Counted from the first letter of the stretch, positions 1-10,505 are shown. The stretch is DNA of 64,000 nucleotides from Phlyctochytrium arcticum (GCA_025602905.1 JAHLKI010000003.1:496001-560000), one strand, 5' to 3'. Program-made: numbers and translations. Notes: generated by a model not told the origin, from the letters alone.

Positions 1-213
1 GACACATGTATTCCCTACTATGAGTTCCATCATATTCAGCCTATTCCATATGTGACAGTTTTCTAATATTCGATGTGTACAGATACAATGATTATCCTTT
101 TCCGTTACACCGACAACGTCCCATTCATCGAGGGCTGATTGGAATTCATCGGATTCAGAATATGATAGAAGCGCCTTCTCAAACTTTGCTTGTAACTAAA
201 CATATCTCGTGGC

Positions 214-462
214 TTATACTTCAATCATCAGAAATTCATTTTCTCTGTTTTTTGGTGCGTTTGGGCCTGAATGCATTGGCTTCTCTTGTTTTGTTATGGT
301 AATGTAATTTGACCAGTGTGATTTGCCTCCCTTCAAAATATTGGTGACCGTGGCCCTGTCCAGGTTGAGCTGTTTGGACAATTGTCGCAGCGATGAGGCT
401 TCAAAGTGCTGTTCGGTACCGAATCGATTCACTGTTACTTGATAGGTATAATATAAAAACAT
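214..462 (-). CDS. short hypothetical ORF, HTH-like
   Basis: An 82-codon open frame of unknown function. Its middle (residues about 25-50, SLRQLSKQLNLDRATVTNIL) reads like a helix-turn-helix: two predicted helices around a short turn. The following GKSHWSNYITI stretch recalls the small HTH repeats seen next to homing nucleases and transposases, but no nuclease domain is present. It has no recognisable neighbours. It could be a remnant of a larger protein or a chance ORF. Only the HTH-like spacing supports it. Confidence 0.22.
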   Translation of the reverse strand: MFLYYTYQVTVNRFGTEQHFEASSLRQLSKQLNLDRATVTNILKGGKSHWSNYITITKQEKPMHSGPNAPKNRENEFLMIEV

Positions 463-580
463 CGTGGGACTTCAGTCTGTGGTTCATATTTAGTACATGA
501 TATTTTTCTTTTGTTTGATGCATTTGGAGACTTGATGTTCCGAATGTTTCTAATGTTTCGTAATGTATAGATGTATCATC

Positions 581-655
581 AAAATCCGGGGAAATACCCA
601 AGATCAGATATTACACTAAGACATATTGCTGAATCTAGGTATTTCCCCGGATTTT
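581..655. repeat. perfect 18-bp inverted repeat with 39-bp loop
   Basis: Bases 581-598 and 638-655 are exact reverse complements (arm AAAATCCGGGGAAATACC), separated by 39 bases. Pairing stops at both outer and inner edges, so the arm is exactly 18 bp. It could form a cruciform or RNA hairpin, or be the meeting point of two element ends. No gene overlaps it convincingly. Confidence 0.8.
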
Positions 656-1582
656 ATGTGTTGCATTTTTTGATTCGTATGGCAATGCGGTGAGTAATGT
701 TGCAAGAAGCACAGTTAGCCCTCGCTGCATCATAATAATCGTGAGGAGAAGAGTGACATCACAATGATATCCATTGATATCAAGATCAGCCCTATAAAAG
801 GACCAATGCGTTTCGATTATTTCCGGAGGAAAAAAGATATTCTCAGTAGTTGAAGTATAAGCCATGACAGCGGCCCTCAAGAAAGTAGAATACAAGGGAA
901 TCACCTGGTTCAAGAATATCAGCAGCAAAGGAGGAGCACAGGACCATGTCATTGAGAATTTGAAACCAGACGAACTACCTGCTCTGACCACGGACCACGG
1001 AGGCAGAGGCCATACTTTTGAGAGGACAGGAAAGACATTACGGCGCATTCCGTCCACGGGTCCAGTGGGAAAGTGGCAAATGCAAAGAACGGGAAGAAAA
1101 GTATCCCACACATACGCGAGGACACGAGATTTTCGGGAAGTATAAAAGGACATCCGTTCAATTCTTGACCAGACACCGCAACATTTACACACACCATCAA
1201 CACCGATTCTAACATCCACCTGTATCAACCACAATGCTCGTCATCTCTTCCGAAACAGCAACGTGAAGTTGACCATGCGCAAAGACGGGAGTTGGTAGGA
1301 AGAGTCCGACATGTATCATGGTCTGCCCTTGACACACATAGAAAATTGTTGTCGTTTGAGAATGAAGGGCATGTCTCCCTCATTGGTTGTCATCAGGATC
1401 CGGGGGATAAAGACAATCGAAACGATATTGGTGCCCGTCAAAATTTGTGCCTTTATCACTTTTTGCCCGAGACACTGAACAATAAGGGGTGTTCCATTGC
1501 AGAGGCCGAAAGAAGGGTTGAGACTATGGAGGAGGATGACAGGGACTCCCGTCTTCAGTCGCAGATTTGGTTTGCCAGACCA
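656..1582. other. no confident gene
   Basis: Overlapping open frames occur on both strands (for example 864-1145 plus and 635-1234 minus). None shows a domain, a motif or a plausible splice structure. I see no recognisable feature here. Confidence 0.4.
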
Positions 1583-1963
1583 CTACTCTTGACTAAATTC
1601 AGGAACTCTACTGGAAAGCGAGCCTCTTGCAGCCTCATCGTGGGCTGTAGTGCCCTTGTTGGTAACTGCGCAATTGCCTCCAGCGCCAGGGTCCGGTACC
1701 AAACCGGAAGCAGTCTGCTCACTGCCTGAAGTCTGGCCAGCAGCGGCGTCGTGAGAGGCGTGATCGCCTCTGGAGCTGGTAGTCTTGTCGAAATAGGGGA
1801 TGCCAAGGCGCTCAGCCCACCGCTGATGTTGATCTTTGGGGACCAGGCGAACGATTTTTTTGTAGCCGGCGACACGTTCGGTAAAAGGTTGTTTCTCGCA
1901 TGCAGCAAAGATCTCGGCAGCTTTCTTGGATGCAGCTAATTCATCGTTGCGGTCGTTGTCCAT
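1583..1963 (-). CDS. hypothetical 126-aa protein
   Basis: Open frame of 126 codons. The first 55 residues look protein-like: charged, with regular hydrophobic positions (KKAAEIFAACEK, then a segment ending RWAERLGIPYF). The rest is Ser/Gly/Thr-rich and of low complexity. No catalytic motif is visible and I do not recognise the family. It could be the first exon of a longer mobile-element protein whose remainder is lost. Opposite-strand ORFs covering the same bases look less protein-like. Confidence 0.28.
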   Translation of the reverse strand: MDNDRNDELAASKKAAEIFAACEKQPFTERVAGYKKIVRLVPKDQHQRWAERLGIPYFDKTTSSRGDHASHDAAAGQTSGSEQTASGLVPDPGAGGNCAVTNKGTTAHDEAARGSLSSRVPEFSQE

Positions 1964-2340
1964 ATAGGCAAAGGAAAAACAGAAGTGAATGAACGATGGT
2001 CAAACGATGGATGGATGGATTGTCTGCAATGAAGGGACACGGGAAGGAAGAACAGTCCCACTTGGCCTTGGCTTGAAGGGGGGGAAGAAAAGAGGGACCA
2101 TGTCCGTGAGAGATCTCGTGAGCGCAGCATGCGCAGCGTCGGATCTCATTTGTCCCGAAGTGGCCAAAGTGTGAATTCACGCGGGCATGCATCGGCGGGG
2201 ATAGATGCTCAAAACGCTGTTACCGCATCATCCAAACATTATTTTGTTATTCTTATGAGCGCTTTATTACAGTTGGTCTCTGCAGGGCCAAAATAATACT
2301 TTTCCAAGGTGGCCTTTGTAGGGCCAAACAATACGCCATT
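1964..2340. other. no gene; repeat-like fragments near its end
   Basis: No supported gene. Around 2285-2340 there are two short fragments resembling the downstream 116-bp repeat (the words GGGCCAAA and AATACGCC recur), suggesting a decayed extra copy. Confidence 0.35.
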
Positions 2341-2572
2341 TGAACACGAACTATAGGCCCTTCCGGGGGCGAAAACATTACGCCTTGGTGATGGTCTTAC
2401 ATATGCAGTTTGGTATAGCTGCATATATGGCTAATTTCTTATGTAATGTCGCACTTTGAACACGAACTATAGGCCCTTCCGGTGGCCAAAACATTACGCC
2501 TTGGTGATGGTCTTACATATATAGTTTGGTATAGCTGCGTATATGGCTAATTTCTTATGTAATATCGCACTT
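2341..2572 (+). repeat. tandem repeat, 2 x 116 bp
   Basis: Two adjacent copies of a 116-bp unit, 2341-2456 and 2457-2572, differ at only a handful of positions. Each starts TGAACACGAACTATAGGCCC and ends CGCACTT. The array lies about 300 bp upstream of the OB-fold-like gene at 2873 and ends where the promoter region begins. Confidence 0.85.
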
Positions 2573-2770
2573 TGCCAGGACTTTGCACGATCTTGGGCCG
2601 CGTCTTGGCCCTCCCGAGGCCTACTTGTTTGACCATTGAGTCGTTATTTGCCGCTCGAAGAGCCATCAGCTTTCACCACCACTTTGGCCCTCTCTGGGCG
2701 ATCTACATTTTATTGCCTGACGGTCTTCTTTCTTTTCGCAAACCCTCGTCCTTCCCACTCCTGCCCTACG

Positions 2771-2780
2771 CCTATAAAAA
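2771..2780 (+). promoter_or_regulatory. TATA box for the 2873 gene
   Basis: CTATAAAAAC lies about 95 bp upstream of the ATG at 2873, followed by a pyrimidine-rich stretch. The paralogous gene near 26 kb has an equivalent TATA (CTATAAAAAGG on the minus strand) about 130 bp upstream of its start, which supports both assignments. Confidence 0.6.
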
Positions 2781-2872
2781 CCCTGTCCCGAGACCGTCCC
2801 TCCAACTTTCGGTGTGTTCCCTTTCCCAGCCAAGCTTGAAGCCACAGCCAAACTCGCCAAACTCCTTACATC

Positions 2873-3823
2873 ATGCTGGTCATTACCGCCGCCATCAAGG
2901 TCGTTGAGATAATCTCACAAGAAGGCAAGAGGTACAATACAATCATCGGCTTGCCGAGCGTCGACGGCCAACTTCCGGAATTCAAGGCCTCGGTATGGAT
3001 CAAGCAGAACCGTATTGAAGATCCCATCCTCAACGCAAACTACTTCTGCGTTCCAACGGTCCTGGACGCCACTTCTGAAAACTTGCAAGTGTACACACTT
3101 CTGCCATTGCCAGACGACTCCGACCCCATCACCACCCAAGTCACCGTTACGGGATCTATCATTGCCGTCACAGATGACACCATCTCGGTGAAGTACCGGG
3201 TCTATCATGAAGGTGTGGAGGGTTCGGGAATCCTCCTTGCAACGATACCGGGCGGTTGGAAAAACCGTCCGACGGTCCTCTCCATCGGGTCCATGGTGCA
3301 GGTTATAGGCAAACTTGAGGCATTGGACCAAGTGGTAGTTAGCAACTTCCACTTAAGCGGAGGCCGGGTTACGGGAACTGCCGCCACCACCACCCCGTCT
3401 TCCGACAGACGAAGAGCTGTATGGAGCCGTCGGCCCCGCCAAGAAGCAAGTAGTCCAGCTCCCACTTCCCCCCCCCCCTCCCAGGCATTCAACATCGAGT
3501 CGTATTCGCCCGCTTCCATCACTTCACCCACCCCCCGGCGAAGTAGGCCGCCTATCAGATCTTTGTCGCCAGCGACCAGTCCCCCACCCTTGAGACTGAA
3601 CCTTAAATTCCTGGCGGAAGAGGCCGCCTCTTCGTCGGGTTCGCCCGTGACCACCCCCACAAAACGTAAGCCCGGTCGCCCGCAAAAGAACTCCCTACCC
3701 CCACACGCCGTAAATACTCCACAGCAGGTTCTTCGAAACAGGATCCCGTTCGAGAGCATAGGGAAGAGGTGTTTGAACATTCCGATGAGGATTACGGTTG
3801 TTAGGATGAATATTTTCTTGTAA
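2873..3823 (+). CDS. OB-fold-like protein with AT-hook
   Basis: An uninterrupted 316-residue protein. Residues about 1-165 alternate short beta-like segments (MLVITAAIKVVEII at the start, a VTGSIIAV segment, then GSMVQVIGKLEALDQVVVSN). That order resembles an OB-fold of the RPA/single-strand-binding type. Residues 170-260 are Pro/Ser-rich linker. An AT-hook core (KRKPGRPQK) lies near residue 265. A paralog sits at 25070-26004 beside a Helitron Rep gene, with the same start (MLVIT), the same body order and an AT-hook near its end. Some Helitrons are known to carry RPA-like proteins, so I infer a single-strand DNA-binding accessory factor. The ATG at 2873 is chosen because the paralog shares it. 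The OB-fold call is by eye. Confidence 0.6.
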   Translation: MLVITAAIKVVEIISQEGKRYNTIIGLPSVDGQLPEFKASVWIKQNRIEDPILNANYFCVPTVLDATSENLQVYTLLPLPDDSDPITTQVTVTGSIIAVTDDTISVKYRVYHEGVEGSGILLATIPGGWKNRPTVLSIGSMVQVIGKLEALDQVVVSNFHLSGGRVTGTAATTTPSSDRRRAVWSRRPRQEASSPAPTSPPPSQAFNIESYSPASITSPTPRRSRPPIRSLSPATSPPPLRLNLKFLAEEAASSSGSPVTTPTKRKPGRPQKNSLPPHAVNTPQQVLRNRIPFESIGKRCLNIPMRITVVRMNIFL

Positions 3824-4220
3824 ACAATAATTAACATATATTATAAACATTCCGTATGCAACGTACCATTTTTCTACTTATGCTGTTATCAACATCACAA
3901 AGATCCTCCGCCATTTCCTGTCCCCAAACTCTCCAAGTCCAAGATGGTTTCCAGTCCTCCCTGTCTTGTGGTCCATACTCACATATCTTCCAAAGGCCAA
4001 TACTCGCTAGTCACTCAACCAAGTATTCCTTAGCAAGAAGTTCTCTTTGGCGGAAATATATTTCCTCTTGTCGTCCCAAGAACAGGCATAGATTTCAATC
4101 GCTGCACACCTCAACGTTGACATTTTGAGGGTATGTGCTGCTTATGAAATCCAATCTGCCAGAGAAAACCCGAGAAGAATACCAAAACAATTATGGACAG
4201 CAGACCACTAAAATAGGAAG
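3824..4220. other. no confident gene
   Basis: A 90-codon plus-strand frame (3856-4128) has no domain. The minus strand has protein-like fragments broken by stops. Probably decayed sequence between elements. Confidence 0.35.
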
Positions 4221-4500
4221 GATTCGGCTCGAGGAGAGAGTAATGTTTGTAGGAACGGAATTATGAATGAATTTTAATTCATTGGTTAAGACTTGATCGA
4301 AAAAGTTTTAGATAGAGAATGGTCCCAATGTGTGTTGGACATGCAAAAACCTGGAAAAACACGAAGATAATTTTCGACAGACAACGACATGGAACCAAGC
4401 AGATCGGCTCGGGGAGAAAGAAGCGCTTGTGGGAATGGAATTTTTACCCAAATTTAATTCATTGCTTCATACTGGATCGGAAAACTTTTAGACTAAGAGT
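4221..4500 (+). repeat. diverged direct repeats, period 180 bp
   Basis: Bases 4221-4320 align without gaps to 4401-4500. Both carry CGGCTC-GGAGA near the start, TTTAATTCATTG in the middle and TTTTAGA-TA-GAG at the end. They are clearly diverged, so the duplication is old. They lie just upstream of the D5-like helicase fragment. Confidence 0.65.
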
Positions 4501-4609
4501 AGTTGGAGGTAAACAATGGAAATGCAGAAATGCAGAATAAACATATGCATTAGATGACTGTGCCAAGGGTACAAAATTGATGGTACCCCATACCCCCTAA
4601 CACTCAGCT

Positions 4610-4909
4610 TTAGACCAGAGAATTCTAGAAGTTGAACAAAAGTCGTTATATACAGAATTTTTGAAGTTAATTTGCGGTGGTGATGAAACGAGTGCTCGCG
4701 GTTTGTATGAGGGTAGAATGGAGGCGATTAAACTGGCCGTTGTTCCACTGATTATGTTGAACACTTTACCAGTCACTCATGACAATACAAAACGTTTTTG
4801 GAGACGAGTTGTTGTCATTACCTGCAAAGCACAATTTGAAATGGAGCCAGACCCAAGCAATCCGAAACAAATAAAAATTATCAACGGTTTTGAAGAAGGG
4901 AAAACGTCT
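4610..4909 (+). pseudogene. fragment of virus-type D5-like SF3 helicase
   Basis: The open frame from about 4610 to 4905 reads like the C-terminal part of the superfamily 3 helicase module of D5-type primase-helicases, known from large DNA viruses, virophages, Polinton-like elements and some phages. Visible marks are GGDE followed by RGLY, a hydrophobic strand with the N-x-LP motif (LNTLPV), and FWRR followed by a strand and an acidic DPSNP segment. The Walker A and B parts and the primase domain are missing, so it is inactive. The frame continues in phase into low-complexity codons and then a MULE transposase, which looks like accidental joining. No other viral gene is visible nearby. It is a fossil fragment of uncertain donor. 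Confidence 0.5.
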
Positions 4910-4999
4910 GATATGCCCCTGTTTTCGGCCAAAGTTCCTAAAATGCCCCTCTTTTTCAAAAAATCCTCAAATGCCCCTGTTTTGAGGGTGATAACCAGG

Positions 5000-6302
5000 A
5001 TGGCGCAGAAGTTCATCACTCCCTTTGACAACTTCGATGCCGTTGTGCAAGTGGCCGCAGACCATGCTTCTCAACACGGATACTCTTTCAGCGTTGATAT
5101 GCGTGATAAAAAACGCTTGGTCCTCTCTTGTCATGCCGTTGATTGTCCGTTTCACTTGCGGGCAATTGTAGATCGTCATCAAATTTGTAAGATAACGCAG
5201 CTTAACACTGACCACACGTGCGTGGGCAATCTCCAAGAGGCAAGAGGATCTCAGAATGCGAAGAACTGGGTCAGCAAAACAATCGGAGCTGGAATGGTCG
5301 TCACCTCCAGAACCACCCCAGGGCAAATTCGAGCCCATAAGCGTCAACAACATGGGAACGTCCCATCTTACTCCACCGCGTTACGCGTGAAGGAGGACCT
5401 TCTCTCTGAGTCTGCCGATGATCAACGGGAGCAGTTTCGAATGTTTCGATCCTACTGTGTAGCGTTACAGGTAGCGGACCCCCAAACCACCGCCATCGTC
5501 AAGGCAAGTACAATTCGCCTTCCGGCAATCTTGCCTGACTCTGCCCAGTTGTACGCACAACACTTTCACAGTGTTTTCATTTGTACTGGGAGTGCCAAGC
5601 ATCTCTGGTTGCATAACCGCAAATTTCTTGCAATGCACGGGACCTTCACAAAGAACAGATTCATCCAGACTTTACTACTTGCGTGCACCATGGACAGCGA
5701 GAACAAACTAGTAGTTCTTGCTTGGGCCCTAGTGCCGAATGAATGTGAGGAAACATGGACCTGGTTCCTGCAGCATCTATCAGACGCCCTGCCAACCTTG
5801 AATACCAGTCAAACTGTGATTATCAATGACCGAGAGAAAGGGCTCATAAACGCCCTAGAGACTCGAACACCAGAAGCGTATCCGGCTTGGTGTTGTTATA
5901 ACATCGCGGCTAATGTGCAGAGTAAATTTGGTTTGAAAATTAAGAGATTGTTTTGGAGATGTGTATATGCGGGTAGGTTCAACACGATCTTACCGTCTAC
6001 TTGAACAAACTACACACCATCTGATGAAATGCAATAGATACAGAAGCCAAGTTTCTAGAACATTGGTCCGAGATCCAGACAACGAATGCTGCAGCCGCGG
6101 CCTACATCAATGACATTCCCCACGAGCGTTGGGCTTCATATGCAGTGACTGGCAGACGATTTGGACATGTTACCTCAAATCTGGCGGAGATTGCCAACGC
6201 CCTTTTATGTGAGATTCGGACCCTTCCTGCACTTGAAATGGTACATTCCATTTACCTGCATCAAATGGGGAGGTTTTACGACCGCGCCCAAGCATCCTTG
6301 GC
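5000..6302 (+). pseudogene. MULE-type transposase, truncated
   Basis: Starts at the ATG at 5000. Residues 1-75 form the N-terminal zinc-binding domain typical of Mutator-like transposases (C-x5-C, then H and C spaced by about 30). Residues 195-320 match the MULE catalytic core: a HGTF block, LLLACTMD, NECEETWTWFLQHL, then NDREKG. The first catalytic Asp, usual before GTF, is His here (AMHGTF); the second Asp (NDREKG) is present. After an intron of about 70 bp (donor near 5973, acceptor near 6042) the frame resumes with RRFGHVTSNLAEIANALL, the usual C-terminal block carrying the third acidic residue. The product then runs into the gypsy element near 6300. The His substitution and the truncation suggest an inactive copy. 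Confidence 0.72.
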
Positions 6303-8257
6303 ATGGCGCGGGACTTCGACACCCTCCGTGGCGGAGACCCTCGGGCTTCCTCCGCAGGAACCGTGCAAACGGTTGAGATTCATGAGTGGGCGGATCGGGT
6401 CTACTTCGAAGTGGGCGCCGTCGATGGCTTTGACGGTATTCTGGGTCCGGAGTGGTTAGAGGCTGTTGGTGCGCAACAGTGCTGGATCTCAGACAAGTTG
6501 GTGCTCGGTGGAGAAATTGTAGGCGGAGAGGAAATTCCTCGTGCGCAGAAAGACAAGAAAGTTCGCGCGATATCCGCTACTGTTGCTGCCGACACCGCGG
6601 CCTCCCCTCCTATTGACCCGACTCGCACCATCACGATCTCAGAGTCTGGACCAGCTATGTTTCCAGCTTGGGCCGCGGCATTGGAGGAATTGAAGACTTC
6701 TGGTGACTCCCTGACCGTGGAAGAAGCAGGCAGGATCGTCCGAACTTTTGGGGAAGAGATGGGCGTTATTTGGCCGGATGGCATGTTACCCCCTGGGTTG
6801 CCTCCACTACGCATTGGGATGAACCATACGTTCGTGATGAAACAGGATGCTCCTCCTCTACCTAAGCGTGCGATCCGTTATCCCGTCAAATACAAACAGC
6901 AAATGCGGGACAAAGGGGCAAAATACATCAGCGATGGCCGCTGGTACCGCTCGTCAGACCCTGAGGCGGTTCCTACCTTCGTTGTTCCCAAAAGAGATAT
7001 TGCTAAGGCCCGAATGGTGTTTGATGAGCGTGCGAGGAACCAGCAAAAGGAGCGTTACACTTTGCCGCATACGGATGGGATACGCGATGCAGTGCAAGAG
7101 GCAGATTTTGCAAGCCAGTTTGACCTGATCAACGCCTACGAGCAGTTTCGCGTGGATCCTGATTGCGAGAAGCATACAGCGTTCCTGACGCCCAGTGGTC
7201 AATTTCGTTCACGGGTACTTTCGATGGGCGATACTGAATGGAGTAGCCAATTTCCAAAGAGCGTCAGAAGTGACAGCTGGACCGAAGTTAGGCAGAAGCA
7301 TTCGAGCCTATTTGGACAACTTTGTTGTTACCACCAAGGGAAGTCTTCTGGAGCACGCTTCGGAATATCTGTGGTTGTTGGCGCGGTTCAAAGAGTGTGA
7401 GTGGTACATCGGAACATATGAGTTCTGTCCATCGAAGATGGAAGTTCTGGGGAGTTTGATAGGCCAGGGGATTCGATTGCCGGGATCCAAGGTTATGCAA
7501 ACAATTTTGGACATACCAACCCCCACTTTCATTGAGCAAGTCGATCGCATGTTGGGAGCGTTTCAGTTTGTTGCCAAGCACTCTTGGGACACCGTCGCGG
7601 AACGTTCGTTACTGGCTGATGGTGTGAAGCATCGCAAGGTCAAGGGCCGCAAGTCTACCCCGTGTCCCCCGCCTTTCAACATCACCGGTCGGTTTCTGTC
7701 GACACCAACACATCAACTAGCCTGGGACTGCGTGAAGGATGAGATGGCCCGTTGTATGTCACTGCGCAGTTTTGATGTCGCTGATCCATCGCTTCGTACC
7801 TACCTTATTACGGATGGGAGCATCGTTGGAATCGCCGGCTACTTAGCGCAGGGTCCGATCGACGGAACATGGAAGGATGCATGGCCGATTCGTTGTTGGT
7901 CTCGCTCTTACGTAGCTGGGGAGCGCAACTACACTACCACTAAGCAAGAAAAATTAGCTGTTGTTGAGTCGCTTTCACATTATGAGCACTTCTTGCGCGG
8001 AGTCGACTTTACGATTTGTACCGATCATGAAGCGTTAGTTCCCCAAGGACTCGGCACGTCGGCACCTCTTTCCGACCGACAAGATGCTAGGTGGAGTTTA
8101 TATCTTTCTTCCTTCGCCCCAACGTGGCAACACATCACAGGGGAAGACAACGTCCTGGCAGATACCCTATCTCGGTTGTGGGATACTTATCGAGCGGCGG
8201 AAGATGAGTTGAAGCCTTCTGCAGAGGACGATGATGGAGCCATTTGGCGATGGAACG

Positions 8258-8259
<2 letters not shown>
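6303..8259 (+). pseudogene. gypsy protease tail, reverse transcriptase, RNase H
   Basis: The first part (6303-7230) begins with the protease tail (DGILGPEWL) and continues into reverse transcriptase: MNHTFVMKQDAPPLPKRAIRYP, then FDLINAYEQFRVDP with the first catalytic Asp. A frameshift near 7220 moves the frame; RT continues with IRAYLDNFVV, where the usual YxDD is YLDN. Next comes RNase H with all four acidic positions: TDGS, the Glu in TTTKQEKLAVVE, CTDHEAL and GEDNVLADTLSR. The last ten codons (from about 8260) are rRNA sequence read by chance. The frameshift and the YLDN substitution make it inactive. Family assignment is secure. Confidence 0.85.
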
Positions 8260-8288
<29 letters not shown>

Positions 8289-8330
8289 AGAAGCAGAATT
8301 CTCAAAGTGTCGGATTGTTCACCCGCCAAT

Positions 8331-8385
<55 letters not shown>

Positions 8386-8780
8386 ATGAAGTGTTATCGC
8401 AATAGTAATTCAACTTAGTACGAGAGGAACCGTTGATTCGCATAATTGGTATTTGCGGTTAGCTGAAAAGCTAGTGCCGCGAAGCTACCATGCGTAGGAT
8501 TACGGCTGAACGCCTCTAAGTCGGAATCCATGCTAGAACGCGATGATGATTAAACTCTCCGAAATCAGAAGATTACAAATAGACGCATCTTGTATGCGTC
8601 GGGAATCATAACAGGGAGGGATCCCGCAGCTTGGAAGCAAGACTGTGGTAGCCTCTGAATGTTAATTTAAGATATTGGAGAGGGTAAATCCTTTGCAGAC
8701 GACTTAAATAAGGAACGGGGTATTGTAAGCAGCAGAGTAGCCTTGTTGCTACGATCTGCTGAGATTAAGCCTTTGTTCTC
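8260..8780 (+). rRNA. 3' fragment of large-subunit (25S/28S) rRNA
   Basis: About 520 bases match the extreme 3' part of fungal LSU rRNA. It begins at TTCGATGTCGGCTCTTCC (8263), then AGGGAACGTGAGCTGGGTTT and GACCGTCGTGAGACAGGTTA. The sarcin-ricin loop AGTACGAGAGGAACC is at 8417-8431, followed by GGCTGAACGCCTCTAAGTC and ACGGGGTATTGTAAGCAG. It stops at CTGCTGAGATTAAGCCTTTG (near 8776), within about ten bases of the usual mature 3' end. The fragment is in the same orientation as the retrotransposon and sits between its RNase H and integrase regions. It cannot make a working rRNA. It was most likely captured by template switching during reverse transcription. Confidence 0.93.
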
Positions 8781-8801
8781 TCTGGGGCTGGGGAGAAGGA
8801 A

Positions 8802-10505
8802 ATGCCTGCGGTGTTTGATGGCGCCCGGGTTATGGCCTGTTCTGCTGTTTCCGATTATGATGAGCCGACTACCCCGTCGTTTCGCGAGCGCCTGGTTATG
8901 GCCTTTGGTGCCGGATTTGATGTCGCATTGATCAAGAGCGTTCAAGAAGATCCTCGATGGGGAGCAGTGTGGGCTGAGCCCGCCTTACATCCAAACTACT
9001 CCGTCAGTGATGAATTATTGCTCCTCAACGAAACGCGTTTAGTTATTCCTGACACTATGACCTGGTCAGGAAGCAATCTTCAGACGTTATTGATTGAGGC
9101 GGCACACCTGGAACTGGTGCATGTGGGTGCCGAGCGGACCTGTGCGCACTTGCAGGAACACTACTTCTGGAAGGGCATGTTAGCCGACATTACGACTTAC
9201 GTACGTGAATGTGATAGGTGTCAACGCGCAAAGTCCCGATACACGCAGGAGCCCGGATTGGCCATGGCAATGCCAATAGTGGGCCGCCTGGGGGAGCACA
9301 TTGGGATGGACTTTGTGGGACCCTTACCGGAAATTCGCGGTTTCGATTCTATTTGGCATGTACAGGATCGGCCGTCAGGGAAGTCAATGTTCATACCCTG
9401 GAGGACAACAGGTACTGCGCAGGATTTAGCGAGTCTTTTCATTGAAAGGGTGTATCCGCAGTGGGGACTACCAATGGATATTATCAGCGATCGAGACTCC
9501 AAGTTTACTTCGCAATTCTGAGAATCCGTCATGGCCGCGTTACCGGTGAAATTACGGCGCACGACAGCCTTTCGTCCCAATGTAGATGGACAAGTAGAAA
9601 GGCGACATCGCGATTTGAATGAGGGTATGCGGGCATTGGTTGATGGCAGCCACGAGAAGTGGTTAGATACGCTACCGCTACTGGAATTTCGTTGCAACGC
9701 TACAGTTTCCCGAACAACTGGACACAGCCCATTTGAGTTAAGCATTGGGTTTATTCCAACCATACTTCCGCGATTGTCAACCTCGGGTGTGAAAGATGCG
9801 GGCGCCTGGCTCTCAAGACTTGACTCTTTACGAATGGATGCTGAAGATTCCACGCGTGTCACGAAGGTCGACCAAGTACTGACCGCCAATGCCGGCAAGC
9901 GGAAACAAGTGGAACACAGCCCCGGTGACAGGGTACTGCTGAGCACGACCAACTTGAAACTGAAGTATCAAAATGTTGCCAAATTGAAGGACAAGTGGAC
10001 TGGCCCGTTCATTATTACCGAACAGAGAGGACGTACAGTATATCTGGAGTTACCCACGCACTGGCGCATTTTTCCAAAATTTGATGTCTCCTTGGTGAAG
10101 CTGTACAAGGGACCGGCGGACCGCTTTCCGGGTTCATTTCCGGAGTTAGACGAAGATGGTCAGACACTATGGTCCGTGGATCATATCGTGGACCACCGAT
10201 GGAACACCAAGCAGAAACGGGACGAATACCGGATCCGTTGGACAGGCTATTCTTCTACTGATGACACTTGGGAGCCAGTTGACCACCTTAACCAAGCTGT
10301 TCTCGATGAGTTCGCCGCGTACCTGGAGCGAACTCGACACGTACCGACCACTACCGTCCTCCCACCGCCACTGTTCCCGTCACCACCACTGCTCCTGTCT
10401 CTGCCCCTAACGCGACTACGGAGAATGAGGCACCCGTGCGTGTGCTGCGCAACAGACGGATACCTCTGGGGAGAATGTAGGAGACGCGTTGGGCGTTTGT
10501 TCTAG
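8802..10505 (+). pseudogene. gypsy integrase with chromodomain, one TGA
   Basis: One reading frame throughout, broken only by a TGA at 9519-9521 where related integrases often have Trp (after FTSQF); a single G-to-A change explains it. The zinc-binding HHCC domain is intact (LVHVGAERT, then YVRECDRCQRAK). The catalytic DDE is complete: MDFVGPLP, IISDRDSKF and GQVERRHRD. Downstream lies the SH3-like GPF block (KDKWTGPFIITEQRG). Near 10170-10330 is a chromodomain (VDHIVDHRWNTKQKRDEYRI, then W-TGYSSTDDTWEPVDHL). Chromodomains of this class steer insertion to marked chromatin. The Pro-rich tail after 10340 looks like a neutral linker. Confidence 0.88.

Noticed and set aside
635..1234. 199-codon minus-strand ORF
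   Set aside because: Composition is irregular with Trp/Cys-rich stretches, no domain, and it overlaps equally open frames on the other strand.
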